The notes beneath the pieces are model-generated. The model saw only the letters and a list, made by a program, of their open reading frames with translations. It searched no databases and had not been told where the DNA came from. Of a stretch of 64,000 nt of DNA, positions 25,001-32,552 are shown piece after piece. Each line of letters begins with the position of its first letter. Positions within the stretch are counted from its first letter, which is position 1. Both the position numbers and the translations under genes were made by a program. Origin of the DNA: Allofournierella massiliensis (GTDB lineage Bacteria; Bacillota; Clostridia; Oscillospirales; Ruminococcaceae); the NCBI RefSeq assembly GCF_004345265.1, contig NZ_SLUM01000019.1, forward strand, positions 18,790-82,789. The letters run 5' to 3'.

Positions 25001-25428
25001 TAAAGGAAGGCAGCACCATTGTCACCCTGAAAGCCGAATATCTGGAAACCCTGTCTGTGGGCAAGCACACGCTGGCTGTCGTTTCCGATACCGGCACAGC
25101 TGTTGCGGAATTCACCATTCAGGCGGCTCCTGCCACCGATAACACCCGCTACTATACCTGCCAGAGCTGCGGCCACCACGACTGGACCGCCACCGATGCG
25201 GGTTACCGCTGCGACTACTGCGGAAGGGTTATCACCGAGCAGGTTTCCGGCTACCCGAATGTGAAGGGGGTCTACACTGCCCCCACCGCCAGCCCCGCTC
25301 CTTCCACCGCACCGGGCTCCCCCGCCACCGGCGATGAGAGCAATCTGGTTCTGTGGGTGGTTGTGCTGGCTGCCGGTTCGGCTGCACTGGCCGGGAGCTT
25401 CCTGATTCAGCGCAAAAAAGAACAATAA
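22060..25428 (+). CDS. Large multidomain cell-wall-anchored surface protein
   Basis: The start is the ATG at 22060 after GAGGAGG; the open frame before it overlaps the regulator gene. The 1122-residue product has a signal peptide (about 1-40) and a Cys/His-rich segment (about 50-140: EHHTEHTANCGYTEG, CSHEHDEGCGGL, CNHTHDETCGY). A beta-helix or carbohydrate-module-like region (about 180-490) follows. Next are an Ig-like domain with YQYRCVVSNSAGSV, a Big_2 domain (SVTGVTLEPTSLSLFTGDTA), a choice-of-anchor-like domain and two repeats with IPATGHSY. A zinc-ribbon-like CQSCGHHDW...CDYCGR lies near the end. The C-terminus has SPATGDE, a hydrophobic segment and RKKEQ, a sortase-type signal with a non-LPXTG motif. 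It probably binds glycans or host matrix; the ligand is unknown. Confidence 0.82.
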   Translation: MKGQAKPLRGRSPGKRLFAAIVSLCMIVSLLPTTAFSEAGVQDSIVITGTSGLCEHHTEHTANCGYTEGTAEIPCSHEHDEGCGGLTDPEACNHTHDETCGYVPATEGTPCTYVCEICNAQDNGNPVAPSDAQPEECTCETLCTGEEINADCPVCSVEGAGLDKVCVGAALMLPVTALAVEGAPNSLYVGDQQVINGNNTTFWTTDKSTGGLTEYEGNDDNWNVKYDPSTATLTLKGAKISGSYHQYNNPYTAGIYAQCSNGQSVTLTIKLIGENTITGYYGIYVNAEISADSNGTDASLTITGENNGNLEVSGSNHGIFVKSGTGNASLNIEKVAVTSSTNGDYAAGVYVMSGAGAINSPNISLSVDGGSLTASGTGSSDGILFYVGSSQATGATTSLTVSENAIVDAKTGGIKASDPNLNNLSDQIVVGSGTGTNGGIVFDGTEGTVYGNVTLDESLTINQGETLTVPDGSSLNCNGNLTNNGTIIVEKGGNLTGDPGGTVVSAPTIGTQPASQTVTKGNTATFSVAATGEKLSYQWQQSTDNDQSWTDISGANAATYTTAATTTSMNGYQYRCVVSNSAGSVTSNAVTLTVNAATVSVTGVTLEPTSLSLFTGDTAPLTATVKPDNATNKNVTWESNNTTVATVDTNGNVAAVAAGEATITIKTADGNHTATCQVKVTQPTYGISADISALDFSIACPGYERPAAKTVTITNAGNQALTLNQPASTNSFEVGTLSKTKLAAGETATFTVQPKAGLAEGAYSETITVSGSENTTVTISATFTVQHQLEKVAAKAPTCTEVGNKEYFVCKVCGKYFDIDGKTEITQESTVIPATGHSYGEPEWSWSEDGKTCTVTFTCKNDAAHKETPKATVTSAEKTPATCTEKGVTTYTASLEFNGQTYKTAKDVTDIPATGHSYDNGKCTVCGAIASDFKAVITAGANGSWQKGTKDGLSFTSNAAYKHFRKVQVDGKDLDAANYSVKEGSTIVTLKAEYLETLSVGKHTLAVVSDTGTAVAEFTIQAAPATDNTRYYTCQSCGHHDWTATDAGYRCDYCGRVITEQVSGYPNVKGVYTAPTASPAPSTAPGSPATGDESNLVLWVVVLAAGSAALAGSFLIQRKKEQ

Positions 25429-25512
25429 CACCGAAGAGCGCCGCCACACACCCAGACTGCGGCGGCTGATCCCATCTGAATGAACTCGATTTCCCCTGAT
25501 CGACCCTTTTCC

Positions 25513-25554
25513 AAGCCCTGTTCAGCCCTTTGCTGAGCAGGGCTTTTTTGCTCT
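25513..25554 (+). terminator. Terminator after the large surface protein
   Basis: AAGCCCTGTTCAGC pairs with GCTGAGCAGGGCTT with one G-U pair, followed by six Ts. Confidence 0.82.
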
Positions 25555-25669
25555 GCGTAGGATATCCACACCGTTGAGTATGCCGCCCCCCTCTTTTTCG
25601 GCATCGCTCGGAATATTTCACGCAGAACCTGAATCGTCCCGGAAGCATACCGTTAAAGCGAACTTCCGC

Positions 25670-25699
25670 TTGACAAAACAGCATCGGGGATGCTATCCT
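25670..25699 (+). promoter_or_regulatory. Promoter of the zinc operon
   Basis: TTGACA (25670-25675), 18 bases, then TATCCT (25694-25699). The Zur-type palindrome begins on the next base, covering the transcription start. Confidence 0.7.
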
Positions 25700-25722
25700 A
25701 ATTTGCAAATAATTCGCAAATT
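25700..25722. promoter_or_regulatory. Zur/Fur-type operator
   Basis: AATTTGC (25700-25706) and GCAAATT (25716-25722) flank a centre that is itself symmetric (AAT-A-ATT), so 10 of 11 position pairs match. It sits between the -10 box and the ATG of a Fur-family gene that heads a zinc-uptake operon, the expected place for autoregulation by Zur. Confidence 0.75.
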
Positions 25723-25738
25723 CAAAGAGGGTGCGTCA

Positions 25739-26134
25739 ATGAAAAACTACGACACTCGCCAGCGGGACCTTTTGGTCGACTTTTTGGAACAGCACCCGGA
25801 TCAGCTGCTCTCTGTGCAGCAGATCGCCCAGGCGCTGCACGAACAGCAGATCAGTCTCAGCGCCGTTTATCGGAATCTTTCCCAGCTGGAAACAAAAGGC
25901 CTTATCCGCAAGAGCATGAAATCCGGCGGCAGAGCAGCCTATTATCAGTATATCGGCACACCGGATTGCCACTCTCATCTGCACATGACCTGCACCTGCT
26001 GCGGAAAAACCTTCCACATGAATTCAGAGCATACCGCGCGGCTGACACGTGCCATGGCTGAACTGGATGGATTTGATCTGGATATTCTCAACACTGTTTT
26101 ATACGGCACCTGCCAAAGCTGCCATCAAAAATAA
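25739..26134 (+). CDS. zur: Fur-family zinc-uptake regulator (Zur)
   Basis: The start is the ATG at 25739 after AGAGGG. The 131 residues have the Fur layout. The winged helix (about 1-80) includes LSVQQIAQALHEQQISLSAV and YRNLSQLETKGLIRKS. A metal-binding and dimer domain follows with HSHLHMTCTCCGKTFHM and GTCQSCHQK, giving the two C-x2-C pairs of the structural zinc site and the His cluster of the regulatory site. It heads the znuACB-like operon and has a strong palindrome over its promoter, so zinc repression of the whole operon is likely. Specificity for zinc rather than iron or manganese is inferred from the operon, above all the His-rich ZnuA. Confidence 0.87.
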   Translation: MKNYDTRQRDLLVDFLEQHPDQLLSVQQIAQALHEQQISLSAVYRNLSQLETKGLIRKSMKSGGRAAYYQYIGTPDCHSHLHMTCTCCGKTFHMNSEHTARLTRAMAELDGFDLDILNTVLYGTCQSCHQK

Positions 26135-26170
26135 CCATCGCTTTGCGATGCCCGAAGGAGGGAGAAGAAC

Positions 26171-26467
26171 ATGCACCAGAAAAACCGCTTTGCTGCCATT
26201 TGCGCCACTGTGCTTGTGGCAGCTGCCCTGCTCTTCTCCGTCTTTTTCATTGCTCTGGAAACAAACCACGATTGCAGCAGAGAGCATTGCGCCATCTGCC
26301 ACCAGATCCAGACCTGCCAGACCCTTTTATCTCAGCTTTCCAGCGCCTGCGCAAAACCCGCAGGCTTTGGTGTGCTGTGCTTCTTTGCTCTGCTGCTGAT
26401 TCTGCGTCGTCCGTATGTATCCGTTGCATCTTCTCTGGTTTCCCAAAAAGTAAAACTGCTGAATTAA
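26171..26467 (+). CDS. Small two-segment membrane protein of the zinc operon
   Basis: I do not recognise a named family. The 98 residues contain one membrane segment (about 8-28), an extracellular loop ETNHDCSREHCAICHQIQTC holding a Cys/His cluster (H33, C35, H39, C40, C43, H44, C49), a second membrane segment (about 65-80) and a basic tail. The cluster between two membrane helices could bind zinc outside the cell. It lies between zur and znuA with short spacing, and GGAGGGAG precedes the ATG, so it should be zinc-regulated. A role in metal capture or sensing is inference. Confidence 0.65.
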   Translation: MHQKNRFAAICATVLVAAALLFSVFFIALETNHDCSREHCAICHQIQTCQTLLSQLSSACAKPAGFGVLCFFALLLILRRPYVSVASSLVSQKVKLLN

Positions 26468-26480
26468 ACAAAAACGAACC

Positions 26481-26551
26481 ACAAGGGGAATACGTCTGCC
26501 CATTTTAAGCAGGTGTGCCCGGCACTGCCGGACCCCTTGTATTTTTGCGTC
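26481..26551 (+). other. Intra-operon stem before znuA
   Basis: ACAAGGGG (26481-26488) pairs with CCCCTTGT (26533-26540), enclosing a smaller GC-rich stem, and is followed by a T-rich stretch. It could attenuate read-through into znuA or define an mRNA processing point. Confidence 0.4.
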
Positions 26552-26591
26552 CTTTTTTCGTTTTTTGTTTGAATTCGGAGGTTTTCTTTTC

Positions 26592-27629
26592 ATGAATCGA
26601 ATCATTTCCATCCTTCTTTCCCTTGTCATAGCAGCCGGTTTTCTGACCGGTTGTCACCCTGCAGCCGCACCTGAAAATGACGGCAAAAAGCTGCGAATCG
26701 TCACCACCATTTTCCCGGAATACGATTGGGTACGGCAGATCCTGGGCGATCAAGCCGACCATGTGGAGCTGACCATGCTCTTGGATAATGGTGTTGACCT
26801 TCACAGCTTTCAGCCCACGGCCGACGATATGGTCACCATCTCCGGATGCGACCTGTTCATCTATACCGGCGGTGAATCGGACGCCTGGGTGGAGGATGCA
26901 TTGTCTCACGCCACAAACCCCGACCTGGTGGCTGTAAATCTGATGGACCTGCTGGGCGATCAGGTAAAAGCCGAGGAGACCGTGGAAGGGATGCAGGAAA
27001 CCGCGCACCTTCATTCTCACGAGGATGAACCCCATGATGAGCACACAGATGAGCATGATGAGCACGAGCATTCTGAAGAGTGTACCCATGCGCATAACGA
27101 CGAACACATCTGGCTGTCTTTAAAGCACGCTGTTATTCTGTGCAATGCCATCGCCGACACGCTGGGGCAAATCGACCCTGACCATCGCGATGCTTATGCG
27201 GAAAATGCCAGCGCCTATATCCAAAAGCTGACTGAACTGGACGGGCAGTATCAGGCAGTTGTGGATTCCGCTTCCAACCATACCCTGCTCTTTGCGGACC
27301 GCTTCCCCTTCCGCTATCTGATGGATGATTACGGCCTTTCTTACTATGCAGCGTTTTCCGGCTGCTCGGCGGAAACGGAAGCCAGCTTTGAGACTGTTGC
27401 GTTTCTGGCCGAAAAAGTGGATGCGCTGTCGCTCCCCTGTGTGCTGACCACCGAAACCGCCACCCACAACATCGCCCGCACCGTGGTGGACAACACCACT
27501 GCCAAAAATCAGCAGATCCTTGTTCTCAACTCCATGCAGTCTGTTACCGCCGACGATGTGGCTGCAGGTGCGAGTTATCTGTCCATCATGGAGCAGAATC
27601 TTGAGACCTTAAAAACCGCACTGGCCTGA
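26592..27629 (+). CDS. znuA: Zinc ABC transporter substrate-binding lipoprotein (ZnuA/AdcA-like)
   Basis: The ATG at 26592 follows GGAGGTTTTC. The 345-residue protein has a lipoprotein signal (LVIAAGFLTGC), so it is anchored to the outer face of the membrane. The cluster A-I metal-receptor fold is seen in IVTTIFPEYDWVRQILGD, VDLHSFQPTADDM with the first ligand His, and the long His/Glu/Asp-rich loop (about 138-175: HLHSHEDEPHDEHTDEHDEH). Then come NDEHIWLSLKHA with the second ligand, FADRFPFRYL and the closing TETATHNIARTV. The His-rich loop is characteristic of zinc receptors as opposed to manganese ones. It delivers zinc to the ZnuB/ZnuC transporter encoded next. Confidence 0.92.
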   Translation: MNRIISILLSLVIAAGFLTGCHPAAAPENDGKKLRIVTTIFPEYDWVRQILGDQADHVELTMLLDNGVDLHSFQPTADDMVTISGCDLFIYTGGESDAWVEDALSHATNPDLVAVNLMDLLGDQVKAEETVEGMQETAHLHSHEDEPHDEHTDEHDEHEHSEECTHAHNDEHIWLSLKHAVILCNAIADTLGQIDPDHRDAYAENASAYIQKLTELDGQYQAVVDSASNHTLLFADRFPFRYLMDDYGLSYYAAFSGCSAETEASFETVAFLAEKVDALSLPCVLTTETATHNIARTVVDNTTAKNQQILVLNSMQSVTADDVAAGASYLSIMEQNLETLKTALA

Positions 27630-27640
27630 GAGGAGCGTTT

Positions 27641-28363
27641 ATGATTCAGATCAATTGCCAGGGCCTGGCTCTGGGCTATCATTCCGCCCTGATGCGGGAT
27701 CTTAACTTCACTGTCCACGCCGGAGACTACCTCTGCATTCTGGGAGAAAACGGCGCCGGAAAATCCACCCTGATGAAAACCATCCTGGGACTGCTGGCAC
27801 CTTTGGAGGGTTCTGTGACCTTTGGCGATGGAGTGCGCGCCAATGAAATCGGTTACCTTCCCCAGCAGACGCAGACACAGCGGGACTTCCCCGCTACGGT
27901 CTGGGAGGTTGCACTCTCCGGGTGCCAGGGACGTTGCGGTCTGCGCCCTTTTTATACCCGGGCGGAAAAGGAACTGGCCCGGCAATCTCTTGCACGCATG
28001 GATATGGCGCATCTTTCCGGGCGCTGTTACCGGGAACTGTCCGGCGGACAGCAGCAGCGGGTATTGCTGGCACGGGCCCTGTGCGCTGCCCGGAAGATGC
28101 TTTTGCTGGATGAGCCTGTTACCGGTCTGGACCCCACAGCAAGCCGGGAGCTGTATCAGGTGATTGCCCGGCTGAACAAGGAGGATGGCATGACCATCCT
28201 TATGATCTCCCACGATACGAGCGCCGCGCTTCGTTATGCCAGTCACATTCTCTATCTGGGCGAACAGGTCTTTTTCGGAACACGAGAGGAGTTTATCCAA
28301 GCCAATCCCGGCTACCGGGATCGGGAGCTGAAAGGAGGCAGTCTGCATGGACATGATGATTGA
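27641..28363 (+). CDS. znuC: Zinc ABC transporter ATPase (ZnuC)
   Basis: The 240-residue cytoplasmic ATPase has Walker A GENGAGKST (about 39-47), Q-loop GYLPQQTQTQ, signature LSGGQQQRVLLARAL, Walker B MLLLDEPVTGLD and switch histidine ISHDTSAAL. The order and lengths are typical of metal-type ZnuC/AdcC proteins. The start follows AGGAG and lies 11 bases after the znuA stop. Its 3' end overlaps the start of znuB by 17 bases, indicating coupled translation. Confidence 0.92.
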   Translation: MIQINCQGLALGYHSALMRDLNFTVHAGDYLCILGENGAGKSTLMKTILGLLAPLEGSVTFGDGVRANEIGYLPQQTQTQRDFPATVWEVALSGCQGRCGLRPFYTRAEKELARQSLARMDMAHLSGRCYRELSGGQQQRVLLARALCAARKMLLLDEPVTGLDPTASRELYQVIARLNKEDGMTILMISHDTSAALRYASHILYLGEQVFFGTREEFIQANPGYRDRELKGGSLHGHDD

Positions 28364-29192
28364 AAAGCTGGCCCAGTACTGGGCTTACCCCTTTGTTCAA
28401 TATGCCCTTGTAGTAGGTGTTCTGGTGGCCCTGTGTGCCTCCCTGCTGGGCGTTACGCTTGTACTCAAGCGTTTCTCCTTTATTGGCGACGGACTGTCTC
28501 ATGTGGCCTTTGGTGCCATGGCGATCGCATCTGTTCTGAGTCTCAACAATGACATGCCCCTTGTTCTGAGCATCACTGTCCTGTGTGCTATTCTGCTGCT
28601 GTGCGCCGGTCAAAACACCAAAATCAAGGGAGATGCTGCCATCGCCATGCTCTCTGTGGGCGCGCTGGCCATCGGTTATCTGCTGATGAACGTGTTTTCC
28701 ACCTCCTCCAATCTGAGCGGAGATGTTTGCAGCACCCTTTTCGGCTCCACCTCCATCCTCACCCTTACCAAAACCGAGGTGTGGCTGTGCGTGGTTCTGT
28801 CGGCAGTGGTCGTGTTCCTGTATTTCTTTTTCTACCACAAAATCTTTTCCGTCACCTTTGACGAGAGCTTTGCCGCCGCCACCGGCATCCGAGCAAAGGG
28901 CTACAATCTGCTTCTGGCTGTTGTGACCGCAGTGGTGATCGTGATGGCTATGAATCTGGTGGGTTCGCTGCTGATCTCTGCTCTGGTCACCTTCCCCGCC
29001 ATGTCTGCCATGCGTCTGTTCCGCAGCTTCCGCTCGGTCACGCTTTGCGCCGCACTCCTTGCCGTATTCTGCGCCGCAGCCGGTATCCTCATTGCGATTC
29101 TGGCGGGAACCCCCGTAGGCTCTACCATCGTTGCCGTAGAAATTCTTCTTTTTGGCCTGTGCTCGCTTCTGGGCTGGGCCGTCAGGAGGTAA
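28347..29192 (+). CDS. znuB: Zinc ABC transporter permease (ZnuB)
   Basis: The 281-residue membrane protein has about eight hydrophobic segments and the ABC-3 family hallmarks. These are LGVTLVLKRFSFIGDGLSHV near the N-terminus, the central TFDESFAAATGIRAKGYNLL coupling helix and NLVGSLLISALVTFPAMSAM. A strong AAAGGAGG inside znuC lies eight bases before the ATG. It forms the membrane channel of the zinc importer with ZnuC. Many gut Clostridia have this order: receptor, ATPase, permease. Confidence 0.92.
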   Translation: MDMMIEKLAQYWAYPFVQYALVVGVLVALCASLLGVTLVLKRFSFIGDGLSHVAFGAMAIASVLSLNNDMPLVLSITVLCAILLLCAGQNTKIKGDAAIAMLSVGALAIGYLLMNVFSTSSNLSGDVCSTLFGSTSILTLTKTEVWLCVVLSAVVVFLYFFFYHKIFSVTFDESFAAATGIRAKGYNLLLAVVTAVVIVMAMNLVGSLLISALVTFPAMSAMRLFRSFRSVTLCAALLAVFCAAAGILIAILAGTPVGSTIVAVEILLFGLCSLLGWAVRR

Positions 29193-29198
29193 CATTCC

Positions 29199-29801
29199 AT
29201 GAAAAAAGCAATTCTTTTATTGGCTGCCGCTCTTCTTCTGACATGCACAGCCTGCGGTGAAAGCAGCAGTTCCATTCAATCCGGCACAGCGTCCTCCTCT
29301 TCTGCCGGGACAGATGAAGGTTCTCAGGCAGAAAGTATCCCTTCTTCCGAACCGGATGGCTCCAGCAGCTCCGCCACCACCCCGGAAGAATCCGCCGGGG
29401 ATACATCCGCAGCTTCGGCTGAATCCTCCGATGGGGAACCGGATATCGATCTAACCACACTCAGCAGTATCATGGTATATTCCGAGGCCTTCAACATGTC
29501 GGTATCACCGGAGGAGTATATCGGTAAGACCATCCGGATGGCCGGCATTTTTACGACCAATCAGGACCCGGAAACAGAGCAGATCTCCTGCGCTGTGCTC
29601 GTGCAGGATGCCACAGCATGCTGTGCGCAGGGGTTTGAAATCATCATGCCGGAAGATGCGGTCTATCCACAGGATTATCCGGATTTCGGTTCGGAGGTAA
29701 CTGTTGTTGGAGAACTGCAGGCAGACCGCTCCTTGGAGGAATATGGCATGATTTTTCTTCGTCTGGAAAATGTGACTTTCGAAACCCCTTCAGACTTGTA
29801 A
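29199..29801 (+). CDS. OB-fold-like lipoprotein of the zinc operon
   Basis: The 200 residues begin with a lipoprotein signal (LLAAALLLTCTAC), followed by a Ser/Glu/Ala-rich low-complexity linker (about 25-90). A compact C-terminal domain (about 95-195) has YIGKTIRMAGIFTTNQDPET, ISCAVLVQDATACCAQGFEI and a closing strand. The YIGK.....G.F and DA.ACC..G pattern resembles the OB-like C-terminal domain of DUF1980/TIGR03943 proteins, which often accompany metal transport genes. Seven bases separate it from znuB, so it is the last gene of the zinc operon. A role in handling zinc at the membrane surface is likely but unproven. Confidence 0.6.
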   Translation: MKKAILLLAAALLLTCTACGESSSSIQSGTASSSSAGTDEGSQAESIPSSEPDGSSSSATTPEESAGDTSAASAESSDGEPDIDLTTLSSIMVYSEAFNMSVSPEEYIGKTIRMAGIFTTNQDPETEQISCAVLVQDATACCAQGFEIIMPEDAVYPQDYPDFGSEVTVVGELQADRSLEEYGMIFLRLENVTFETPSDL

Positions 29802-29863
29802 CCGGTCTCCCGTTTCAGGATATGGCCGGGATTTTCGACTTACAATCTGTCGCTTCCCCAGTA

Positions 29864-30332
29864 AAGCCGGGGGCTTGAGTAAGCCCTAGAAGGACACGAT
29901 ACGGACAATACCCCTCAAGGGGCCACGAATGGGTCGGCCAACTGCATTGCTGACTCATGACGGGCCCCTTAAGGGGCTTTTTTATGCCTTGGTATTCTTG
30001 CTACCCGTAACGAGTCTATGAATTCCTTCAAACTCATCTGATCTGCTATCTGGTCTGTTTCCAGTTGCTGTTTGATGTATTCGTTTCCGCCTTACCGTAT
30101 TCACAAAACATCCTCTTGCGCCCCAAAATGCCGATCCCCGTATTTTAAACTAGCATGGCAATCAAAAATCATCAGACTACTCTTCTCTTTGAGATATCCC
30201 ATAATTTGTGATACCGCCAATTTCGGCGGAAGCGATACGAGCATATGAATGTGGTCTGACATTGCATGTCCCTCAATGATTTCCACATGCTTGTAATCAC
30301 AAAGCATCCTCAGGATTTTTCCAACGTTGACA
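29864..30332 (-). mobile_element. Decayed IS200/IS605-family element
   Basis: The element has one recognisable end (29864-29922), with the sub-terminal hairpin GGGCTT-GAGT-AAGCCC followed by CCCTAGAAGG and a second stem CCCCTCAAGGGG. The remains of a Y1 transposase lie on the minus strand. The 59912-59969 segment is a close copy of the same end. The other end is lost at about 30332, where a chromosomal terminator begins. IS200-type elements have no inverted terminal repeats but do have such sub-terminal hairpins. Confidence 0.65.
29969..30332 (-). pseudogene. IS200-type transposase TnpA, truncated and frameshifted
   Basis: On the minus strand from 30332 the frame reads VGKILRMLCDYKHVEIIEGH, then AMSDHIHMLVSLPPKLAVSQ, IMGYLKEKSSLMIFDCHASL and KYGDRHFGAQ. 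These include the HUH motif (DHIHML) of IS200 Y1 transposases. The reading frame then shifts, and the typical C-terminus EYIKQQLETDQIADQMSLKE followed by FIDSLR reappears in another frame, ending at the TAA at 29971-29969. The N-terminal third, which would normally open with a KYRRK-type segment, is missing. It cannot make an active transposase. Confidence 0.75.
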
Positions 30333-30387
30333 CAAAGAGCACCGGAACAGCCTGTGACCTGCTGCTCCGGTGCTCTTTGTTCTTTTC
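30333..30387. terminator. Terminator of the cysteine hydrolase gene
   Basis: CAAAGAGCACCGGA (30333-30346) and TCCGGTGCTCTTTG (30366-30379) are exact 14-bp arms with a 19-base loop. A T-rich tail follows on the plus strand. It lies after the minus-strand hydrolase gene and adjoins the broken IS200 end. Confidence 0.65.
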
Positions 30388-30428
30388 CATTCGTTTTTCC
30401 CTTTCGGGCAAACGCAGAGATTAACCCG

Positions 30429-31001
30429 TCACCGTCCGTTTTCCCGCATATACTCTTCGGTAGTCATTATCCGGGTGTGCAGCGGCGCCAGATAAGACAG
30501 CACTGCCTGTGCCTGCGCCTGGGATTCGGTGCTTAACCCGGCCACCGCGTCAGTCAGATAAACAATCCGATGCCCCAGATCGATTCCCGCCAGAGCTGTG
30601 GCCAGCACACAACATTCTGCCACCACACCGGTTACCACTACCTGCCGGGCACGCTGCGCCGCCTGCTTTACCTCCGGGATAGCAAAAGACGAATAAACCG
30701 ATTTATCAAGCAAGGGATAACGCTCCAGATACGGGTCAAACTCCGGCATCATCGCATTGGCGAAAGGGTCCGCGTTGATAGCGGCGTTAACCTGATTGTA
30801 TTCCGCCCACACCCCCACCGGATTTTCCGGCGGAAGGAATCGGGTAAACATCACCTGGCCGCACACCTGTGCATCCAGCAGCCGCCGAATGGCATCTGCT
30901 GCCTGCTCTATCCCGCAGCAGGCCCAGGGCTGACCATCGGTGTATACATTCTGCATATCGATCACAAGCAATAGATCTTCGTTTGGCTGATGACACGTCA
31001 T
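30429..31001 (-). CDS. Isochorismatase/nicotinamidase-family cysteine hydrolase
   Basis: The 190-residue cytoplasmic enzyme has the family fold and triad: Asp in LLLVIDMQNVY (about 11-21), Lys in LLDKSVYSSF (about 95-104) and the nucleophilic Cys in VVTGVVAECCVLATALAGID (about 120-139), preceded by the cis-peptide GVVAE. The substrate cannot be fixed from sequence; nicotinamide or another small amide is possible. It has its own promoter (31038-31066), a good ribosome site AAGGAGG and a terminator, and is divergent from the udp-ecf operon. Confidence 0.87.
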   Translation of the reverse strand: MTCHQPNEDLLLVIDMQNVYTDGQPWACCGIEQAADAIRRLLDAQVCGQVMFTRFLPPENPVGVWAEYNQVNAAINADPFANAMMPEFDPYLERYPLLDKSVYSSFAIPEVKQAAQRARQVVVTGVVAECCVLATALAGIDLGHRIVYLTDAVAGLSTESQAQAQAVLSYLAPLHTRIMTTEEYMRENGR

Positions 31002-31037
31002 ATCAAAACCTCCTTGACAAAATAGTTCATCAAATTT

Positions 31038-31066
31038 AGTATAAACTGTAAAAAAATCTCTTTCAA
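31038..31066 (-). promoter_or_regulatory. Promoter of the cysteine hydrolase gene
   Basis: On the minus strand TTGAAA (31066-31061), 17 bases, then TATACT (31043-31038). The gene starts 37 bases further on. Confidence 0.68.
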
Positions 31067-31167
31067 GGTTTGACTTTCATTGACGGAAGTGCTACCTTTA
31101 TTATGGTAAAGCGACATTTTGAATAATGGGAATTTTTACCCCACGCAATGAAAGGAAGTGTTGCAAT

Positions 31168-31905
31168 ATGAGTGTAACCATGCCGCATATCCAGCTTCCC
31201 GACAATCTGGGAATTCCGAACGTCATCCTGCCCGGTGACCCGGATCGTGTGGATCGGGTAGCTGCCTGCCTGGAGCAGCCCGAAGCACTGGCCTTCAACC
31301 GGGAATACAAAAGTGTGCGGGGGCTGTATCACGGTGTTCCCGTGCTGGTGATGTCCACCGGGATGGGCGGCCCTTCCACGGCCATCGCCGTGGAGGAGCT
31401 GGCACGCATCGGTGTGCAGCGTATGCTCCGCATCGGCAGCTGCGGAGCATTGACGGATCAATTAAATCTTGGGGATCTTGTTCTTGTGCAGGCTGCCGTT
31501 CGGGACGACGGCACCTCGGCGGGCTATGCCCCGCTTTCCTACCCCGCGGTGGCAGATCTCGAGGTTCTGACCGCCTGCCAGCGTGCGGCCACGGCACTGA
31601 GCGCTTTCCACATGGTCGGTCTGGCCCGCAGCCATGACTGCCTGTACGGAGACAACAATCCCTCGCTTTACGAGGAATGGTCCCGCCGTGGAGTCATTGC
31701 CTCGGATATGGAGACGGCATCCCTGTTTGTGGTGGGCAGGTTGCGCGGCGTACAGTGCGGCTCCATTCTGAATGTGGTGGCCGGTTTTCACAAGGACGTA
31801 GCCGAGAGCGTGGGCCTTTACCAGAGCGGCGCAGAGGCCACCGCCGCCGGTGAACATCGCGAAATTCTGACCGCGCTGGAAGCGCTGGTTTTGCTGAACC
31901 GGTAA
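31168..31905 (+). CDS. udp: Uridine phosphorylase-like nucleoside phosphorylase
   Basis: The start is the ATG at 31168 (MSVTMPHIQL) after AAAGGAAG. The 245-residue enzyme belongs to the NP-I family and would split a nucleoside with phosphate into base and ribose-1-phosphate. Seen are VILPGDPDRVDRVAACLEQP (phosphate-binding G-D-P-x-R), LVMSTGMGGPSTAIAVEELA, RIGSCGALTDQLNLGDLVLV (RxGS/CG) and the nucleoside site ASDMETASLFVVG with the Met-Glu pair. The pattern fits uridine phosphorylase better than purine enzymes. It heads a run of genes continuing with a complete ECF transporter, suggesting that the transported compound is its substrate or product. Confidence 0.83.
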   Translation: MSVTMPHIQLPDNLGIPNVILPGDPDRVDRVAACLEQPEALAFNREYKSVRGLYHGVPVLVMSTGMGGPSTAIAVEELARIGVQRMLRIGSCGALTDQLNLGDLVLVQAAVRDDGTSAGYAPLSYPAVADLEVLTACQRAATALSAFHMVGLARSHDCLYGDNNPSLYEEWSRRGVIASDMETASLFVVGRLRGVQCGSILNVVAGFHKDVAESVGLYQSGAEATAAGEHREILTALEALVLLNR

Positions 31906-31949
31906 CACATGCCGGATTCCCCGGCACAACAATAAAGGAGGCATCAATT

Positions 31950-32549
31950 ATGAATCTTTTCAAAACCAAATTCAATGCGGCAACCATCGTTCTGATCCCT
32001 GCATGTATCGGCATCAATTATTTGGGCAAAATGTTTGCCAGCCTGCTCAAACTTCCTCTGTGGCTGGACTCCATCGGCACCTGCATCGGTGGCTGTCTGG
32101 GCGGCCCGGTCATCGGCGCCATCTGCGGTGCGGCCAATAACCTGATCTACGGCTTCACTGCCGGCGACAACATCACCCTGATCTACGCACTGACCAGTCT
32201 GGGCATCGGTGTGGCAGCCGGCATCATGGCCCGGCTGGGCTTCATGAAATCCTTCCCCAAGGCGCTGCTCACCGCCGTAGTGGCCGGCCTTGTGGCGGTG
32301 CTCATCTCCACCCCGCTGAACGTAATCTTCTGGGGCGGCACCACCGGCAACGTCTGGGGCGATATGGTCTTTGCTGCTACGCAGGCCGCCGGCATGCCGG
32401 TTCTGCTGGGTTCGCTGCTGGACGAGATCGTTGTGGATGTGCCGGACAAGATCATTACCCTGATCGTTGTATTCTTTGTTCTGAAGGGCCTGCCCAAAAA
32501 GCTGACCGCCCTGTACGACGCCAATGCAAAAGTGGAACGCCTGGACTAA
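31950..32549 (+). CDS. ECF transporter substrate-binding membrane (S) component
   Basis: The 199-residue protein has about six hydrophobic segments and the ECF S layout: KLPLWLDSIGTCIGGCLGGP and GAICGAANNLIYGFTAGDNI in the first half, later GIMARLGFMK and TPLNVIFWGGTTGNVWGDMV. The small-residue motifs in the first helix are those that pair with EcfT. AAAGGAGG precedes the ATG. It lies 44 bases after udp and four bases before ecfT, in a dedicated (group I) ECF operon. Substrate is not readable; the link to udp points to a pyrimidine nucleoside or its ribose product. Confidence 0.78.
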   Translation: MNLFKTKFNAATIVLIPACIGINYLGKMFASLLKLPLWLDSIGTCIGGCLGGPVIGAICGAANNLIYGFTAGDNITLIYALTSLGIGVAAGIMARLGFMKSFPKALLTAVVAGLVAVLISTPLNVIFWGGTTGNVWGDMVFAATQAAGMPVLLGSLLDEIVVDVPDKIITLIVVFFVLKGLPKKLTALYDANAKVERLD

Positions 32550-32552
32550 ACC

